NCBI GenBank assembly: GCA_002352125.1
Contig: DEHU01000261.1
Location: 10,234-24,710, forward strand
DNA: 14,477 bases
Origin: Competibacteraceae bacterium UBA2792
GTDB lineage: Bacteria; Pseudomonadota; Gammaproteobacteria; Competibacterales; Competibacteraceae
Direction: 5' to 3'
Positions 1-7,419 of the stretch are shown here, in pieces (position 1 is the first letter of the stretch; each line of letters begins with the position of its first letter). The translations under genes were made by a program, and so were the position numbers. Below the pieces are notes generated by a model. The model was not told the DNA's origin, did no database searches, and saw nothing but the letters and a program-made list of their open reading frames with translations.

Positions 1-1490
1 TCGGTGCGCACATCCTGTCCGGCGCCGTCATCGAGCCGCGCGCGCTGAACGAACTGATCCCCGACTGGAAGGCGAAGGGCGCGCCGCTGGATACGCCGGC
101 CGGCGAGGACGACAGCTTCCTGTTTCTCACCGAGACGCGGTCGTTCAAGCTGCCGACGCCGCCGCAGATGCACAACCACGGCAACTACGTGGTCAGCCTC
201 GGCAATTTCTGCCGCTGGCTGGCCCAGCAGGCGGAGGCTTTGGGCGTAGAGATCTACCCCGGCTTTGCAGCGGCCGAAGTGCTTTACGACGACGCGGGAA
301 CGGTGGCCGGGGTGGCCACCGGCGATATGGGCGTGGGACGCGACGGCCAGCCCGCTACCACCTACCAGCCCGGGATGGAGTTACGCGCTCGCTACACCTT
401 ATTCGCCGAGGGCTGCCGCGGCTCTCTGACCAAAACGCTGTTCCAGCGCTTTGGACTCAGAGAGGGTATCGATCCGCAGGCCTATGGGATCGGCATGAAA
501 GAGCTATGGGAAATCGAGCCCGAAAAACACCAGCCTGGTCTGGTGATCCACACCATCGGCTGGCCGCTGGATAGGCATACTTACGGTGGTTCCTTTCTAT
601 ATCATTTGGAAAACCACCAGGTCGCGGTAGGTTTCGTCGTGGGTCTGGATTACCAGAATCCCTACCTCAATCCCTTCGAAGAGTTTCAGCGATTCAAAAT
701 CCATCCTGCGATTCATCCGACGTTCGAGGGAGGACGTCGAATTGCCTACGGCGCCAGAACGCTCAGCGAGGGCGGTCTGCAATCCATACCCAAACTCACT
801 TTTCCCGGTGGGCTGTTGATCGGCGATACCGCTGGCTTTTTGAACGTGTCCAAGATCAAAGGCATTCACACGGCGATGAAATCGGGCATGGTGGCGGCAG
901 AAAGCGTGTTCGATGCGCTCGGCGCGGCAGAGCCCGCGCTTGAAGTCAACGCGTACCCCGACCGGCTCAAGCAATCCTGGCTGTGGAACGAGCTTTCTCA
1001 GGTGCGCAACATCCGCCCTAGCTTCCGTTGGGGACTGTTCGGGGGCGTTCTTTACTCTGCCCTCGACACCTATCTCTTGCGCGGTCGCGCGCCTTGGACC
1101 TTGCACCACCACGAGGACCACAAGGCACTCAAACCGGCGCGTGCCTACACCCCGATCGAATATCCCAAGCCCGATGGCAAGATCAGCTTCGACAAGCTGT
1201 CTTCCGTGTTCATTTCCAACACCAATCACGAAGAGAACCAGCCCTGCCATCTCACGCTGCGAGACCCTAATGTGCCGGTCACGGTTAATCTGGCCGAGTA
1301 CGCCGGCCCGGAACAACGCTACTGTCCGGCTGGGGTATATGAGTTTGTCGAGGAAGGGGGTCAGTCACGACTGCAGATCAACGCCCAGAACTGCGTACAT
1401 TGCAAAACCTGCGATATCAAAGATCCGACCCAGAATATCGACTGGATCGTTCCCGAAGGCGGCGGTGGACCGAATTACCCGAATATGTAG
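1..1490 (+). CDS. Electron transfer flavoprotein-ubiquinone oxidoreductase, 5' end outside window
   Basis: ETF-QO passes electrons from reduced electron transfer flavoprotein (fed by acyl-CoA and amine dehydrogenases) to ubiquinone at the inner membrane. The reading frame is open from base 3, with no start in the window, so the first ATG visible (168) is internal. The 495 visible residues compare with about 550 in the family, so only the N-terminal FAD dinucleotide-binding part is missing. The opening residues [15 protein letters not shown] and the later [22 protein letters not shown] block are typical of the FAD and ubiquinone domains. The C-terminal 4Fe-4S ligands are present as four cysteines at codons 1323, 1392, 1401 and 1410 (CPAGVYEF, then [13 protein letters not shown]). 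The protein ends in the usual [10 protein letters not shown]. Nothing links it functionally to the chemosensory genes. Family assignment is essentially certain. Confidence 0.96.
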   Translation, partial: GAHILSGAVIEPRALNELIPDWKAKGAPLDTPAGEDDSFLFLTETRSFKLPTPPQMHNHGNYVVSLGNFCRWLAQQAEALGVEIYPGFAAAEVLYDDAGTVAGVATGDMGVGRDGQPATTYQPGMELRARYTLFAEGCRGSLTKTLFQRFGLREGIDPQAYGIGMKELWEIEPEKHQPGLVIHTIGWPLDRHTYGGSFLYHLENHQVAVGFVVGLDYQNPYLNPFEEFQRFKIHPAIHPTFEGGRRIAYGARTLSEGGLQSIPKLTFPGGLLIGDTAGFLNVSKIKGIHTAMKSGMVAAESVFDALGAAEPALEVNAYPDRLKQSWLWNELSQVRNIRPSFRWGLFGGVLYSALDTYLLRGRAPWTLHHHEDHKALKPARAYTPIEYPKPDGKISFDKLSSVFISNTNHEENQPCHLTLRDPNVPVTVNLAEYAGPEQRYCPAGVYEFVEEGGQSRLQINAQNCVHCKTCDIKDPTQNIDWIVPEGGGGPNYPNM

Positions 1491-1503
1491 GGAGGTGGAC
1501 TTG

Positions 1504-1542
1504 ATGCCGGTTAATAAAACGGTTTTATTGACCGGTAGTTGA
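1504..1542 (+). pseudogene. Truncated 5' stub, possibly of an NAD(P)-binding short-chain dehydrogenase
   Basis: A strong ribosome-binding site (GGAGGTGG, 1491-1498) sits 13 bases after the ETF-QO stop's first base and directs an ATG at 1504. The peptide MPVNKTVLLTGS then stops at 1542. The pattern K-T-V-L-L-T-G-S matches the first beta strand and the start of the TGxxxGxG nucleotide-binding loop of short-chain dehydrogenases and epimerases. The reading frame ends exactly where IS3-like sequence begins, so I infer a gene downstream of ETF-QO that was cut off by an insertion. Twelve residues are too few to prove the family. The alternative is a chance mini-ORF, but the quality of the ribosome-binding site argues against that. 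Confidence 0.4.
1507..1535. other. Strong hairpin just after ETF-QO
   Basis: CCGGT-T-AATAAAA (1507-1519) pairs with TTTTATT-G-ACCGG (1523-1535) around a 3-base CGG loop, giving 13 pairs including one U-G wobble. It has no T-tract after it, so it is not a classic intrinsic terminator. It lies inside the stub reading frame that starts at 1504. It could cap the ETF-QO transcript, or be a chance fold of the truncated gene's start. Confidence 0.45.
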
Positions 1543-1780
1543 TCCTGCCCTCATGCCGTGGACACCGCACTTATGATGAAAACCAGAGGTTCCAATGGTG
1601 GCGAAGGAATTGGGGATCGGCGAGAGCCTGCTGCATGGCTGAGTAACCGATCTGGGCAGCCAATACGCTTCGGGCGACTGCCGGGCGTTCCTGGAGACCT
1701 CTGGGTTCCTGTGCAGCATGGGCCGGCAGGGTGATTGCTACGACAACGCCGCCATGGAAAACTTCTTCTGCTTAAGCTAG
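1540..1780 (+). mobile_element. IS3-family insertion sequence remnant, internally deleted
   Basis: In the frame starting at 1580, residues KPEVPMVAKELGIGESLLHG resemble the helix-turn-helix part of an IS3 orfA. A stop at 1640 (TGA, probably a former Trp TGG) follows. In the same frame, 1649-1777 encodes DLGSQYASGDCRAFLETSGF and then CSMGRQGDCYDNAAMENFF, the end of the orfB DDE integrase domain including the last catalytic glutamate (M-E-N-F-F). HTH and DDE end are therefore joined by a deletion of most of orfA and orfB. A stop at 1778 ends the fragment shortly after the ENFF motif. The sequence beginning TGATCCTGCCC at 1540 has the 5'-TG expected of an IS3 left end. I see no matching right end, so the element is immobile. 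Family certain; exact borders are not. Confidence 0.75.
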
Positions 1781-2211
1781 TGCATATGCTCCGCTACCCT
1801 TATTTGGCGCAAAATATTGCCTGATTTCTTTTGATGGGTTACTTATATAATATTGCCGACCATTAATGCCGGTTGCAGGCACCAAATATTATCTGGCGAA
1901 TTGATGCTTTATGTCTGCCATTATCAGCCATTATGGCTGACAGTTATTGTCACGTTCATATGTCGTTAGCCGACACGACATATCATTTTGGACCGCTTCA
2001 TACCCACGCAAGCTAGCGTCTGCTGGACGCCCCCCGGATGGTACCAACGACTGTTGACCTTGGGCTGACCGTTGCAGCAACAGCACCGGACAGGGTTAAC
2101 AAATCAGTTTAGTAATTGATATAAAACAAAAAATCAAGCTTTTGCTCCGCTGCCAGCGCTTAGAGCGCCACACCATCACGCGTGTTGCGGAGCGAGAGAT
2201 TGAAAGAAAAA
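1781..2211. other. AT-richer non-coding region upstream of the chemosensory cluster
   Basis: No convincing gene is visible on either strand over about 430 bases. It holds an 8-bp inverted repeat ATAATATT (1847-1854) / AATATTAT (1885-1892), a direct repeat AATATTGCC (1813-1821 and 1849-1857), a TATAAT at 1846-1851 without a good -35 partner, and the palindrome cluster listed separately. Its composition is more AT-rich than both flanks, as expected for a control region or for decayed mobile DNA. Confidence 0.5.
1912..1983. promoter_or_regulatory. Cluster of TGTC/GACA palindromes, candidate activator-binding region
   Basis: Three neighbouring inverted repeats lie here: TCAGCCAT-T-ATGGCTGA (1924-1940), TGACA-GTTAT-TGTCA (1938-1952) and ATATGTCG-N10-CGACATAT (1958-1965 with 1976-1983). 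TGTC or GACA occurs at 1912, 1939, 1948, 1961, 1972 and 1977, far more often than expected in about 70 bases. The cluster lies roughly 230-300 bases before the putative sigma-54 promoter, a normal distance for a bacterial enhancer. From memory, PilR of Pseudomonas binds (C/G)TGTC-type sites upstream of pilA. Assigning PilR or any other activator here is inference. Confidence 0.35.
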
Positions 2212-2227
2212 TGGTACAGTTGTTGCT
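2212..2227 (+). promoter_or_regulatory. Putative sigma-54 (-24/-12) promoter of the chemosensory cluster
   Basis: TGGTACAGTTGTTGCT fits the sigma-54 consensus TGGCACgnnnnTTGCw: GG at 2213-2214 and GC at 2225-2226 are separated by exactly 10 bases, and TTGCT is intact. The start of transcription would be near 2238. That leaves about 9 bases before the ATG at 2247, or about 27 before the in-frame ATG at 2265, which has GGGA 5 bases upstream. If the promoter is real, 2265 is the likelier translation start. Sigma-54 control would require an enhancer-binding activator. Confidence 0.6.
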
Positions 2228-2246
2228 GGAATGGTGGCATTAACTC

Positions 2247-3140
2247 ATGATCCTTGGGAATGTCATGCCACCCACAACCCCTCATAGCAATAAACTCAGT
2301 CCCGAATTGAGCTTGATGTTAATAGGTTTTTCGACCATCGAGCAAACTCTTGTTTCTGGTATCTGTAAATTATCCCGATTCCGCACGGAAAAATCGGTAA
2401 TAAGCCAGACTTCCTATCGTTACTATATCGTCGACATCAACAACACGTCTGAGATTGACATTTTCTTAGTCGATGCCGATGCAAGCGATGCGACGAAAAC
2501 CCGAGAGTCAATTCGAGCACATCTACCAAATTCCGCTATCGTTTGGGTAAGTAATAATAACCAGCAGCCCGGAAAACCCAACGAGTACTGTCTTGCTCGG
2601 AATCGACTGGGTGGATTGCTGCTTCGACTGCTGGATGAAATTTCCGACGCGCGCCTTCAACAAACCGCCCCGAAAATTGCCTTAAAGACGTGTTTGGTGG
2701 TCGACGACAGCGAATTGATGCGCGCTCAGATGGAATTGATCCTACAGGGATACGGGTTGGGTGTTGCGTTTGCCGAAGATGCCGAAACCGCCATCCAGAT
2801 GGTGAAAGAACAAACTTTCGAACTGATTTTCCTGGATGTCATGCTGCCCGAAATGGACGGCTACAAAGCCTGCAAACTACTCAAGTCCGATCCAAAAATC
2901 AGTAAGACGCCCGTAGTGATGCTAACTAGCAAGCGATCGCCGTTCAACAAAATGCACGGCGCCTTGGTTGGCTGCGACCGCTACCTGACCAAACCGGTCG
3001 ATCCGGACAAAGTCCGTCAAGTGCTGGAAAAGTATTTCCTGATCGATAAGAACACCGCTGCCACAATACAAAATTCTCCATCGGTCAGCCAGCAATCCAC
3101 CCTCAACATCTTGGCCACGCTGAGCGTTAAAGGAGCATAG
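2247..3140 (+). CDS. pilG: PilG-like response regulator with N-terminal pseudo-receiver extension
   Basis: This is the first gene of the pilus chemosensory cluster. Residues about 145-268 form a complete receiver domain: acid pair D153-D154, phospho-acceptor D197 (LIFLDVMLPEMDG), T227 and K249 (LTKP). By position before pilH and pilI it corresponds to PilG, the regulator promoting type IV pilus extension, but classical PilG is only about 135 residues. The extra N-terminal 140 residues (LMLIGFSTIEQTLVSGI, then DIFLVDAD) look like a second receiver fold with the beta3 aspartate region but without the acid pair or the conserved Lys, so probably a pseudo-receiver. The tail after 268 is low-complexity. 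I list the longest start (GGTGG 9 bases upstream); ATG 2265 (residue 7) is a good alternative, favoured if the sigma-54 promoter is real. The 3' end abuts pilH by two bases. Confidence 0.85.
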   Translation: MILGNVMPPTTPHSNKLSPELSLMLIGFSTIEQTLVSGICKLSRFRTEKSVISQTSYRYYIVDINNTSEIDIFLVDADASDATKTRESIRAHLPNSAIVWVSNNNQQPGKPNEYCLARNRLGGLLLRLLDEISDARLQQTAPKIALKTCLVVDDSELMRAQMELILQGYGLGVAFAEDAETAIQMVKEQTFELIFLDVMLPEMDGYKACKLLKSDPKISKTPVVMLTSKRSPFNKMHGALVGCDRYLTKPVDPDKVRQVLEKYFLIDKNTAATIQNSPSVSQQSTLNILATLSVKGA

Positions 3141-3142
3141 CA

Positions 3143-3508
3143 ATGGCTATCAACAAAATCCTGATTGTCGATGATTCCGCTACCGACTTGACGGCCCTGC
3201 AAGAAACTCTGGCGGCTACCCACTGTATGGTGATTACTGCTCGTTCTGGAGCAGAAGCCGTGACGAAAACCAAATCCGAACAGCCCGATTTGATCTTCAT
3301 GGATATCGTCATGGAGAACATGAACGGTTACGACGCCTGCCGCGAGATTAAATCCGATCCTGCGACCTCCCATATTCCAGTCGTGTTTGTCAGCAGCAAA
3401 AACCAGAAAGCCGATCACATTTGGGCACGGCGACAAGGTGGTGATGCATTGATCGGTAAGCCGTATAACGCGCAGCAAATCATCGAGCAGGTCAGCAAAC
3501 TTGCCTAA
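3143..3508 (+). CDS. pilH: PilH-like single-domain response regulator
   Basis: A 121-residue free-standing CheY-like receiver. It carries the acid pair D10-D11, phospho-acceptor D54 (LIFMDIVMENMNGY), S84 in place of Thr/Ser (VFVSS) and K106 in GKPY, so it should accept phosphate from the ChpA-like kinase. There is no output domain. In Pseudomonas PilH promotes pilus retraction and acts as a phosphate sink opposing PilG; that role is inferred here from gene order and length. It starts two bases after the previous stop, with GGAG at 3131-3134 inside the end of the upstream gene, which suggests translational coupling. Confidence 0.92.
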   Translation: MAINKILIVDDSATDLTALQETLAATHCMVITARSGAEAVTKTKSEQPDLIFMDIVMENMNGYDACREIKSDPATSHIPVVFVSSKNQKADHIWARRQGGDALIGKPYNAQQIIEQVSKLA

Positions 3509-3578
3509 GCCACCCGATTAACAGCGGTGATCGATGTCGGCTACCAACGCCATATAGCGGAATAAATGGAGACCAGCG

Positions 3579-4109
3579 ATGACGGAATTAGTATTGCCTA
3601 GCGAGGCGCTGAGTGGATCATTCGTATTGTCTCCCGCAGACGATGATAAAAACCAAGCCGAGCAGACCAAATTTGCCGCTACTATTGTGGCTTACGGGTT
3701 GATTGTAGGCAACCTCGGGTTATTGCTACCGACCAACACAGCCAGCATGGTCGTGGAGGGCAAGGTCCCTTTTTGCGAGTTACCCAATACTCCAGTTTGG
3801 TTGCAAGGAATGGTCAACATCAACGGTAACATATTACCAGTTTTCAATCTCGGAGCGATGCTGGGAATCACCGAAACAGAGTCGTCCGAATTAAAAATGG
3901 TCATGATTGGCCACGGTGAAGACGCGCTTGCGGTAACCGTTGCAAATTTGCCGGTGCGAGTACGGCTGAACTCAACCCATCAATTGATCGGTAAACCACC
4001 CTTGCCAGCAGCGCTCCAGCCTTTCGCCAAGGGTTGTTATAAAACCGAACGGCTTTGGGTAGATTGGGATGTGCAAGAATTTTTCTCCTCATCGGGAGCA
4101 CATGTCTAA
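3579..4109 (+). CDS. pilI: PilI-like CheW-family adaptor
   Basis: A 176-residue protein with a single CheW-type beta-barrel domain (about residues 33-170). Diagnostic segments are LGLLLPTNTASMVVEG, PNTPVWLQGMVNINGNILPVFNLGAMLG and ALAVTVANLPV. CheW adaptors couple receptor tips to the histidine kinase; here the partners would be the PilJ-like receptor and the ChpA-like kinase. The first 30 residues are an acidic, probably disordered lead. The start has GGAGA at 3568-3572. A 70-base gap separates it from pilH. A terminator-like hairpin follows its stop directly, so expression of the downstream genes may differ from that of pilGHI. Confidence 0.9.
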   Translation: MTELVLPSEALSGSFVLSPADDDKNQAEQTKFAATIVAYGLIVGNLGLLLPTNTASMVVEGKVPFCELPNTPVWLQGMVNINGNILPVFNLGAMLGITETESSELKMVMIGHGEDALAVTVANLPVRVRLNSTHQLIGKPPLPAALQPFAKGCYKTERLWVDWDVQEFFSSSGAHV

Positions 4110-4111
4110 AC

Positions 4112-4135
4112 GGCTTTCCGGCCGGAAAGTTTTTT
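4112..4135 (+). terminator. Intrinsic terminator or attenuator between pilI and the NHL gene
   Basis: CTTTCC (4114-4119), loop GGCC, GGAAAG (4124-4129), extended at the base by two G-U wobble pairs (4112-4113 with 4130-4131), followed by six T (4130-4135). This has the shape of a rho-independent terminator. The stem is short, so partial termination with read-through into the rest of the cluster is the likeliest effect. Confidence 0.65.
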
Positions 4136-4164
4136 CGAAATAACCAAGCAAAATAGGTAATGCA

Positions 4165-5115
4165 ATGCGTAACTTAAAAATGTTGGCCATTCCATTGGCA
4201 CTCGCGGTCGCCGGATGCGATCTGTTGGGTTTTGGCGGCAATCAGTCGATTGCCGAGCTGACTACTACCTGGGGTACTACAGGGAATAAGGATGGTCAAT
4301 TCCAATATGTTGAAGATTTCGCCATCGGCTGCGATGGCAATATTTATGCTACCGATGCAAAAAACTCTAACGTTCAAGTGTTTGCACCGGATGGCAAATT
4401 CGTCACCAAATTCGGTGTCATAGGCCAAGGCAAGGAAGGGGACGAAATGATGAAACCGGAAGGGATCGCCATCGACAAAAATTGCAATATCTACGTCGCC
4501 GACTACACCACCGGCTTCATCAAGAAATTCGACAAAGATCACAAGTGGCTGCTGACCTTTGGTGCTTACGGTTCCGGGCCCGGCCAGAATAGTGAATCCG
4601 AGTTTATGAGTATCGGACCCAACAATCTGCTTTATATGGCCGAGGCTGGCAATAGCGAAGTCGACGTATTCGATCTGGATGGCAACTGGAAATTCAGTTT
4701 TGGCGGTCACGGCAACGGTCCGGGTCAATTAAACCGTCCCGAAGCTGCGAAGGTCGATTCCCAAGGCCGGGTAGTTGTCGCCGATCTGGCGAACCACCGG
4801 ATCAATATTTATGACTTGGACGGCAAATTCATTAAATCGTTCGGCAAGGAAGGCAGCGGTCCAGGCGATCTGAAACGACCAGCCGGTATCGCTTTCGATA
4901 AGAACGACAACATTTATGTCTCCGAAATTGGCAATGACCGCATCTCGATTTTCGACAAGAATGGCGCCTTCATTGCAATGTGGGGAGAAAAAGGCTCTGC
5001 GCCTAATCAGTTTGGCAACTTACATGGACTGATACTCCACAACGGTTATCTATACGTCGCCGATTCGGCAAACGACCGCGTGCAGAAATTCAAGATCAAA
5101 GAATCGGGTTCGTAA
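4165..5115 (+). CDS. NHL-repeat beta-propeller lipoprotein inside the Pil-Chp cluster
   Basis: A 316-residue protein with a lipoprotein signal: charged MRNLK, a hydrophobic run LAIPLALA and lipobox VAGC with C18. Residue +2 is Asp (D19), which by the E. coli +2 rule would retain it in the inner membrane, facing the periplasm. The mature part is about six NHL blades of roughly 47 residues. Each ends in a pattern like DLDGKFIKSFG and carries a motif like NIYVADxxNxRI (for example VVVADLANHRINIYDLDG), with GSGPGQ-type turns between blades. NHL propellers usually bind proteins, peptides or glycans; no catalytic signature is visible. It sits between pilI and pilJ, where Pseudomonas has no such gene, so a role beside the PilJ periplasmic domain is a reasonable guess only. 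Its ribosome-binding site is weak (AGGTAA). Fold confidence high, function unknown. Confidence 0.9.
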   Translation: MRNLKMLAIPLALAVAGCDLLGFGGNQSIAELTTTWGTTGNKDGQFQYVEDFAIGCDGNIYATDAKNSNVQVFAPDGKFVTKFGVIGQGKEGDEMMKPEGIAIDKNCNIYVADYTTGFIKKFDKDHKWLLTFGAYGSGPGQNSESEFMSIGPNNLLYMAEAGNSEVDVFDLDGNWKFSFGGHGNGPGQLNRPEAAKVDSQGRVVVADLANHRINIYDLDGKFIKSFGKEGSGPGDLKRPAGIAFDKNDNIYVSEIGNDRISIFDKNGAFIAMWGEKGSAPNQFGNLHGLILHNGYLYVADSANDRVQKFKIKESGS

Positions 5116-5132
5116 AACTCAAACCAACTTAA

Positions 5133-5160
5133 GCGGCCGGCCTCAATGAAGGTCCGCCGC
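5133..5160. other. Imperfect GC-rich hairpin between the NHL gene and pilJ
   Basis: GCGGCCGGCCT (5133-5143) and AGGTCCGCCGC (5150-5160) match as an inverted repeat at 9 of 11 positions around a 6-base loop. There is no T-tract, so it is unlikely to terminate transcription. It could stabilise an mRNA end or tune expression of pilJ, whose ribosome-binding site AAGGA is at 5175-5179. Confidence 0.3.
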
Positions 5161-5186
5161 CACAAGCAAATTGGAAGGAACTCAAG

Positions 5187-7361
5187 ATGATATTTCGTAA
5201 GCTTAACCCGTTTCGCAAGCTGAAGATCACCCAAAAACTGGGCTTACTGTTAACGATCCTGGTGCTGGGGTTTACCATACTTGGTGCTGCCTTTTACCAA
5301 GAACAGCAGGTTGGCAAGAAGGTCGCCTCGCAAGTATCGGCTTTTAGCCAATTGACCGATGCGAGCAACCAGGCCAGAAATGACCTTCTGGTTAGCCAAA
5401 AATCGATGGCGGATCTATTAAAAAATCGAACCGAAGCATCCAAAAAGATTTTTCTTCAGGCGATTAACAACACCAACAATGGGACCGCCTTACTCGAAAA
5501 ATACGCTTTTAACGATAATCAGCAGCAACTGATCTTTCAGCTCAAGGAGGTCATCGGCGCCTATCAACGTACCGCCAAGGCGACGGTGGACGTCCAGGTA
5601 ACGCTGGGCACGGACGAAAACAGCGGCCTGCACGGCGAGCTCAGAAAAGTGGCGCACGACATCGAAACGCTTCTCGATAATTCCCTGGCCAATGCGGAAC
5701 CGATTAAAGGCTCTGGCATGGATCGAGCCCAACTGCTGGCAAGCCAGGGCGCTCTCACTAACCAGAAATTGCTCGCCTCGTTGCTGATGCTGCGTCGCCA
5801 TGAGAAAGATTTTATCCAACGCGAGCATGAGGAATACGTGGATCGCCTGATGAAGGAAGCGGAGAACTTTCGCAAGTTGCTCGAACAGAACACGCTGGCC
5901 GCCGATACGAAAACCCAGATAGCCAATCTCTTGACCGCCTACGTGGATACATTCCAACGGTACGTGGCTGGCATCAAGCAGCTCGATCAGACGACCAAAA
6001 AAATCGCCCGGGAAGAGATCAATGTCGAGAACCTGATCGACAGCACAGTGAAAGTGTGGACCCGCGAAACCGAAACCGTCCGCAGGCAGGGCAACGCCCA
6101 GTTGAAACTGCTCGACACCGTGCTCGTCGCGGTGCTGATCGGCATCGCCATTGTCACCATCTTGTCGGCTCTGTTGCTGACCCTGAATTTGAGGCGTTCC
6201 CTGCGCCGCTTGCAAGGTGCCGTGGAACAGGTCACCGCAGGCGATCTCAAGGCCCGCGCCCGGGTGAGCGGCAGCGACGAGTTGGCGCTGCTGGGCAACG
6301 CTTTCGACCACATGTTGGACGAACGCGTCGCCGATCTGGCCAAACAGGCCCAGGAGAACGAGCAGATCAATAACTCCGTGATTCAGCTCATGGACGCCAC
6401 CGACCGCTTGTGCAAGCGCGATCTCACCGTGATGGTACCGGTCAGTGCGGACATCACCGGCAACGTCAGCGACGCCCTCAACCAAATGACCCGCCAGACC
6501 GCCCGCGTCATGGGCGACATCAACAAACTGGCGGCGCAACTTGAGACGGTCGCTGGCACCGTGCGCCGCCAAGGCGGCAAAGTGTCCGACGTGGCCACCG
6601 TCGAGCGCGAAGTCGTGCGGCAGGTGTTGGACAAACTCGCTCAGTCCACGACCACCATGGCCGATATGGCCAAGCTGGCCGCGAACTGCAACGAAATCGG
6701 CGACAAGGCGTCCCGCTCCACCAAGCAAGCGCTGCTGACCGTGCGCGATACCGTGCAGAGCATCAGCGGAATCCGCAACAGCGTGAGCGAAACCGAGAAG
6801 AGCATCAAGCGGCTCGGCGAGCGCTCGCAGGAAATCGGTGGCATCGTGGAAATCATCAAGGATATCGCCGAACGCACTCATACGCTCGCGATCAACGCCG
6901 GCATGCAAGCGGTGGCTGCCGGCGAGGCCGGACGCGGATTTTCGGTGGTGGCGGACGAGGTGCAGCGCTTGGCGGAGACGGCGCGCGAATCGACCCGGCA
7001 GATCGCCGCGCTGGTGCAGAGCATCCAGGCGGAATCGTCAGAGACTATGTCCACCATGAACAAGACCATCGGCCAAGTGGTCGCCGGTTCCGAGTTGGCC
7101 GAGAAAGCCGGTCAACGCATGCGCTTCACCCAACGCAACACCCAGGAACTGGTGACCGCCGTGCAGCAGATCGCCGAACGCTCCAAAATCCAGGAGGCGA
7201 TCAATACCGAATTGCACGATCAAGCCAACAAGCTGGAACAGAGTACGGCGGCGACCGAGCAGGAACTGCGCGAACAGATCGAGCAAGCCGAAAACATGTT
7301 CGGGTATTTGGGCAGTCTGGTGAAGTCGGTGCGCGTGTTCAAGCTGCCCGAGGCCGCTTGA
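5187..7361 (+). CDS. pilJ: PilJ-like methyl-accepting chemoreceptor
   Basis: A 724-residue inner-membrane receptor. A first membrane helix (about 18-37) is followed by a long periplasmic helical domain (about 38-305, the PilJ-type sensor region), a second membrane helix (about 308-334), a HAMP domain (about 335-388), a second HAMP-like segment (about 400-450, RDLTVMVPVSADITGNVSDA) and an MCP signalling coiled coil. The hairpin tip spans about 563-602: RTHTLAINAGMQAVAAGEAG, then RGFSVVADEVQRLAE. The usual Glu in the IEAA motif is Gln, as in some PilJ proteins, and there is no C-terminal CheR/CheB tether pentapeptide. It should gate the ChpA-like kinase via CheW-type adaptors; PilJ of Pseudomonas senses surface contact and pilin. 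Composition changes from AT-richer to strongly GC-rich inside the gene near 5540. Confidence 0.9.
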   Translation: MIFRKLNPFRKLKITQKLGLLLTILVLGFTILGAAFYQEQQVGKKVASQVSAFSQLTDASNQARNDLLVSQKSMADLLKNRTEASKKIFLQAINNTNNGTALLEKYAFNDNQQQLIFQLKEVIGAYQRTAKATVDVQVTLGTDENSGLHGELRKVAHDIETLLDNSLANAEPIKGSGMDRAQLLASQGALTNQKLLASLLMLRRHEKDFIQREHEEYVDRLMKEAENFRKLLEQNTLAADTKTQIANLLTAYVDTFQRYVAGIKQLDQTTKKIAREEINVENLIDSTVKVWTRETETVRRQGNAQLKLLDTVLVAVLIGIAIVTILSALLLTLNLRRSLRRLQGAVEQVTAGDLKARARVSGSDELALLGNAFDHMLDERVADLAKQAQENEQINNSVIQLMDATDRLCKRDLTVMVPVSADITGNVSDALNQMTRQTARVMGDINKLAAQLETVAGTVRRQGGKVSDVATVEREVVRQVLDKLAQSTTTMADMAKLAANCNEIGDKASRSTKQALLTVRDTVQSISGIRNSVSETEKSIKRLGERSQEIGGIVEIIKDIAERTHTLAINAGMQAVAAGEAGRGFSVVADEVQRLAETARESTRQIAALVQSIQAESSETMSTMNKTIGQVVAGSELAEKAGQRMRFTQRNTQELVTAVQQIAERSKIQEAINTELHDQANKLEQSTAATEQELREQIEQAENMFGYLGSLVKSVRVFKLPEAA

Positions 7362-7419
7362 GGCGGCTCCGATCACTTGATCCGACGCAAGGATTCTCAT
7401 CCACCTCTGGTATAGGACC

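Noticed and set aside
5490..6908. 472-codon minus-strand open frame
   Set aside because: Lies wholly antisense to pilJ, is rich in His, Gly and Ala as expected from reverse reading of GC-rich codons, and shows no recognisable family; a shadow frame.
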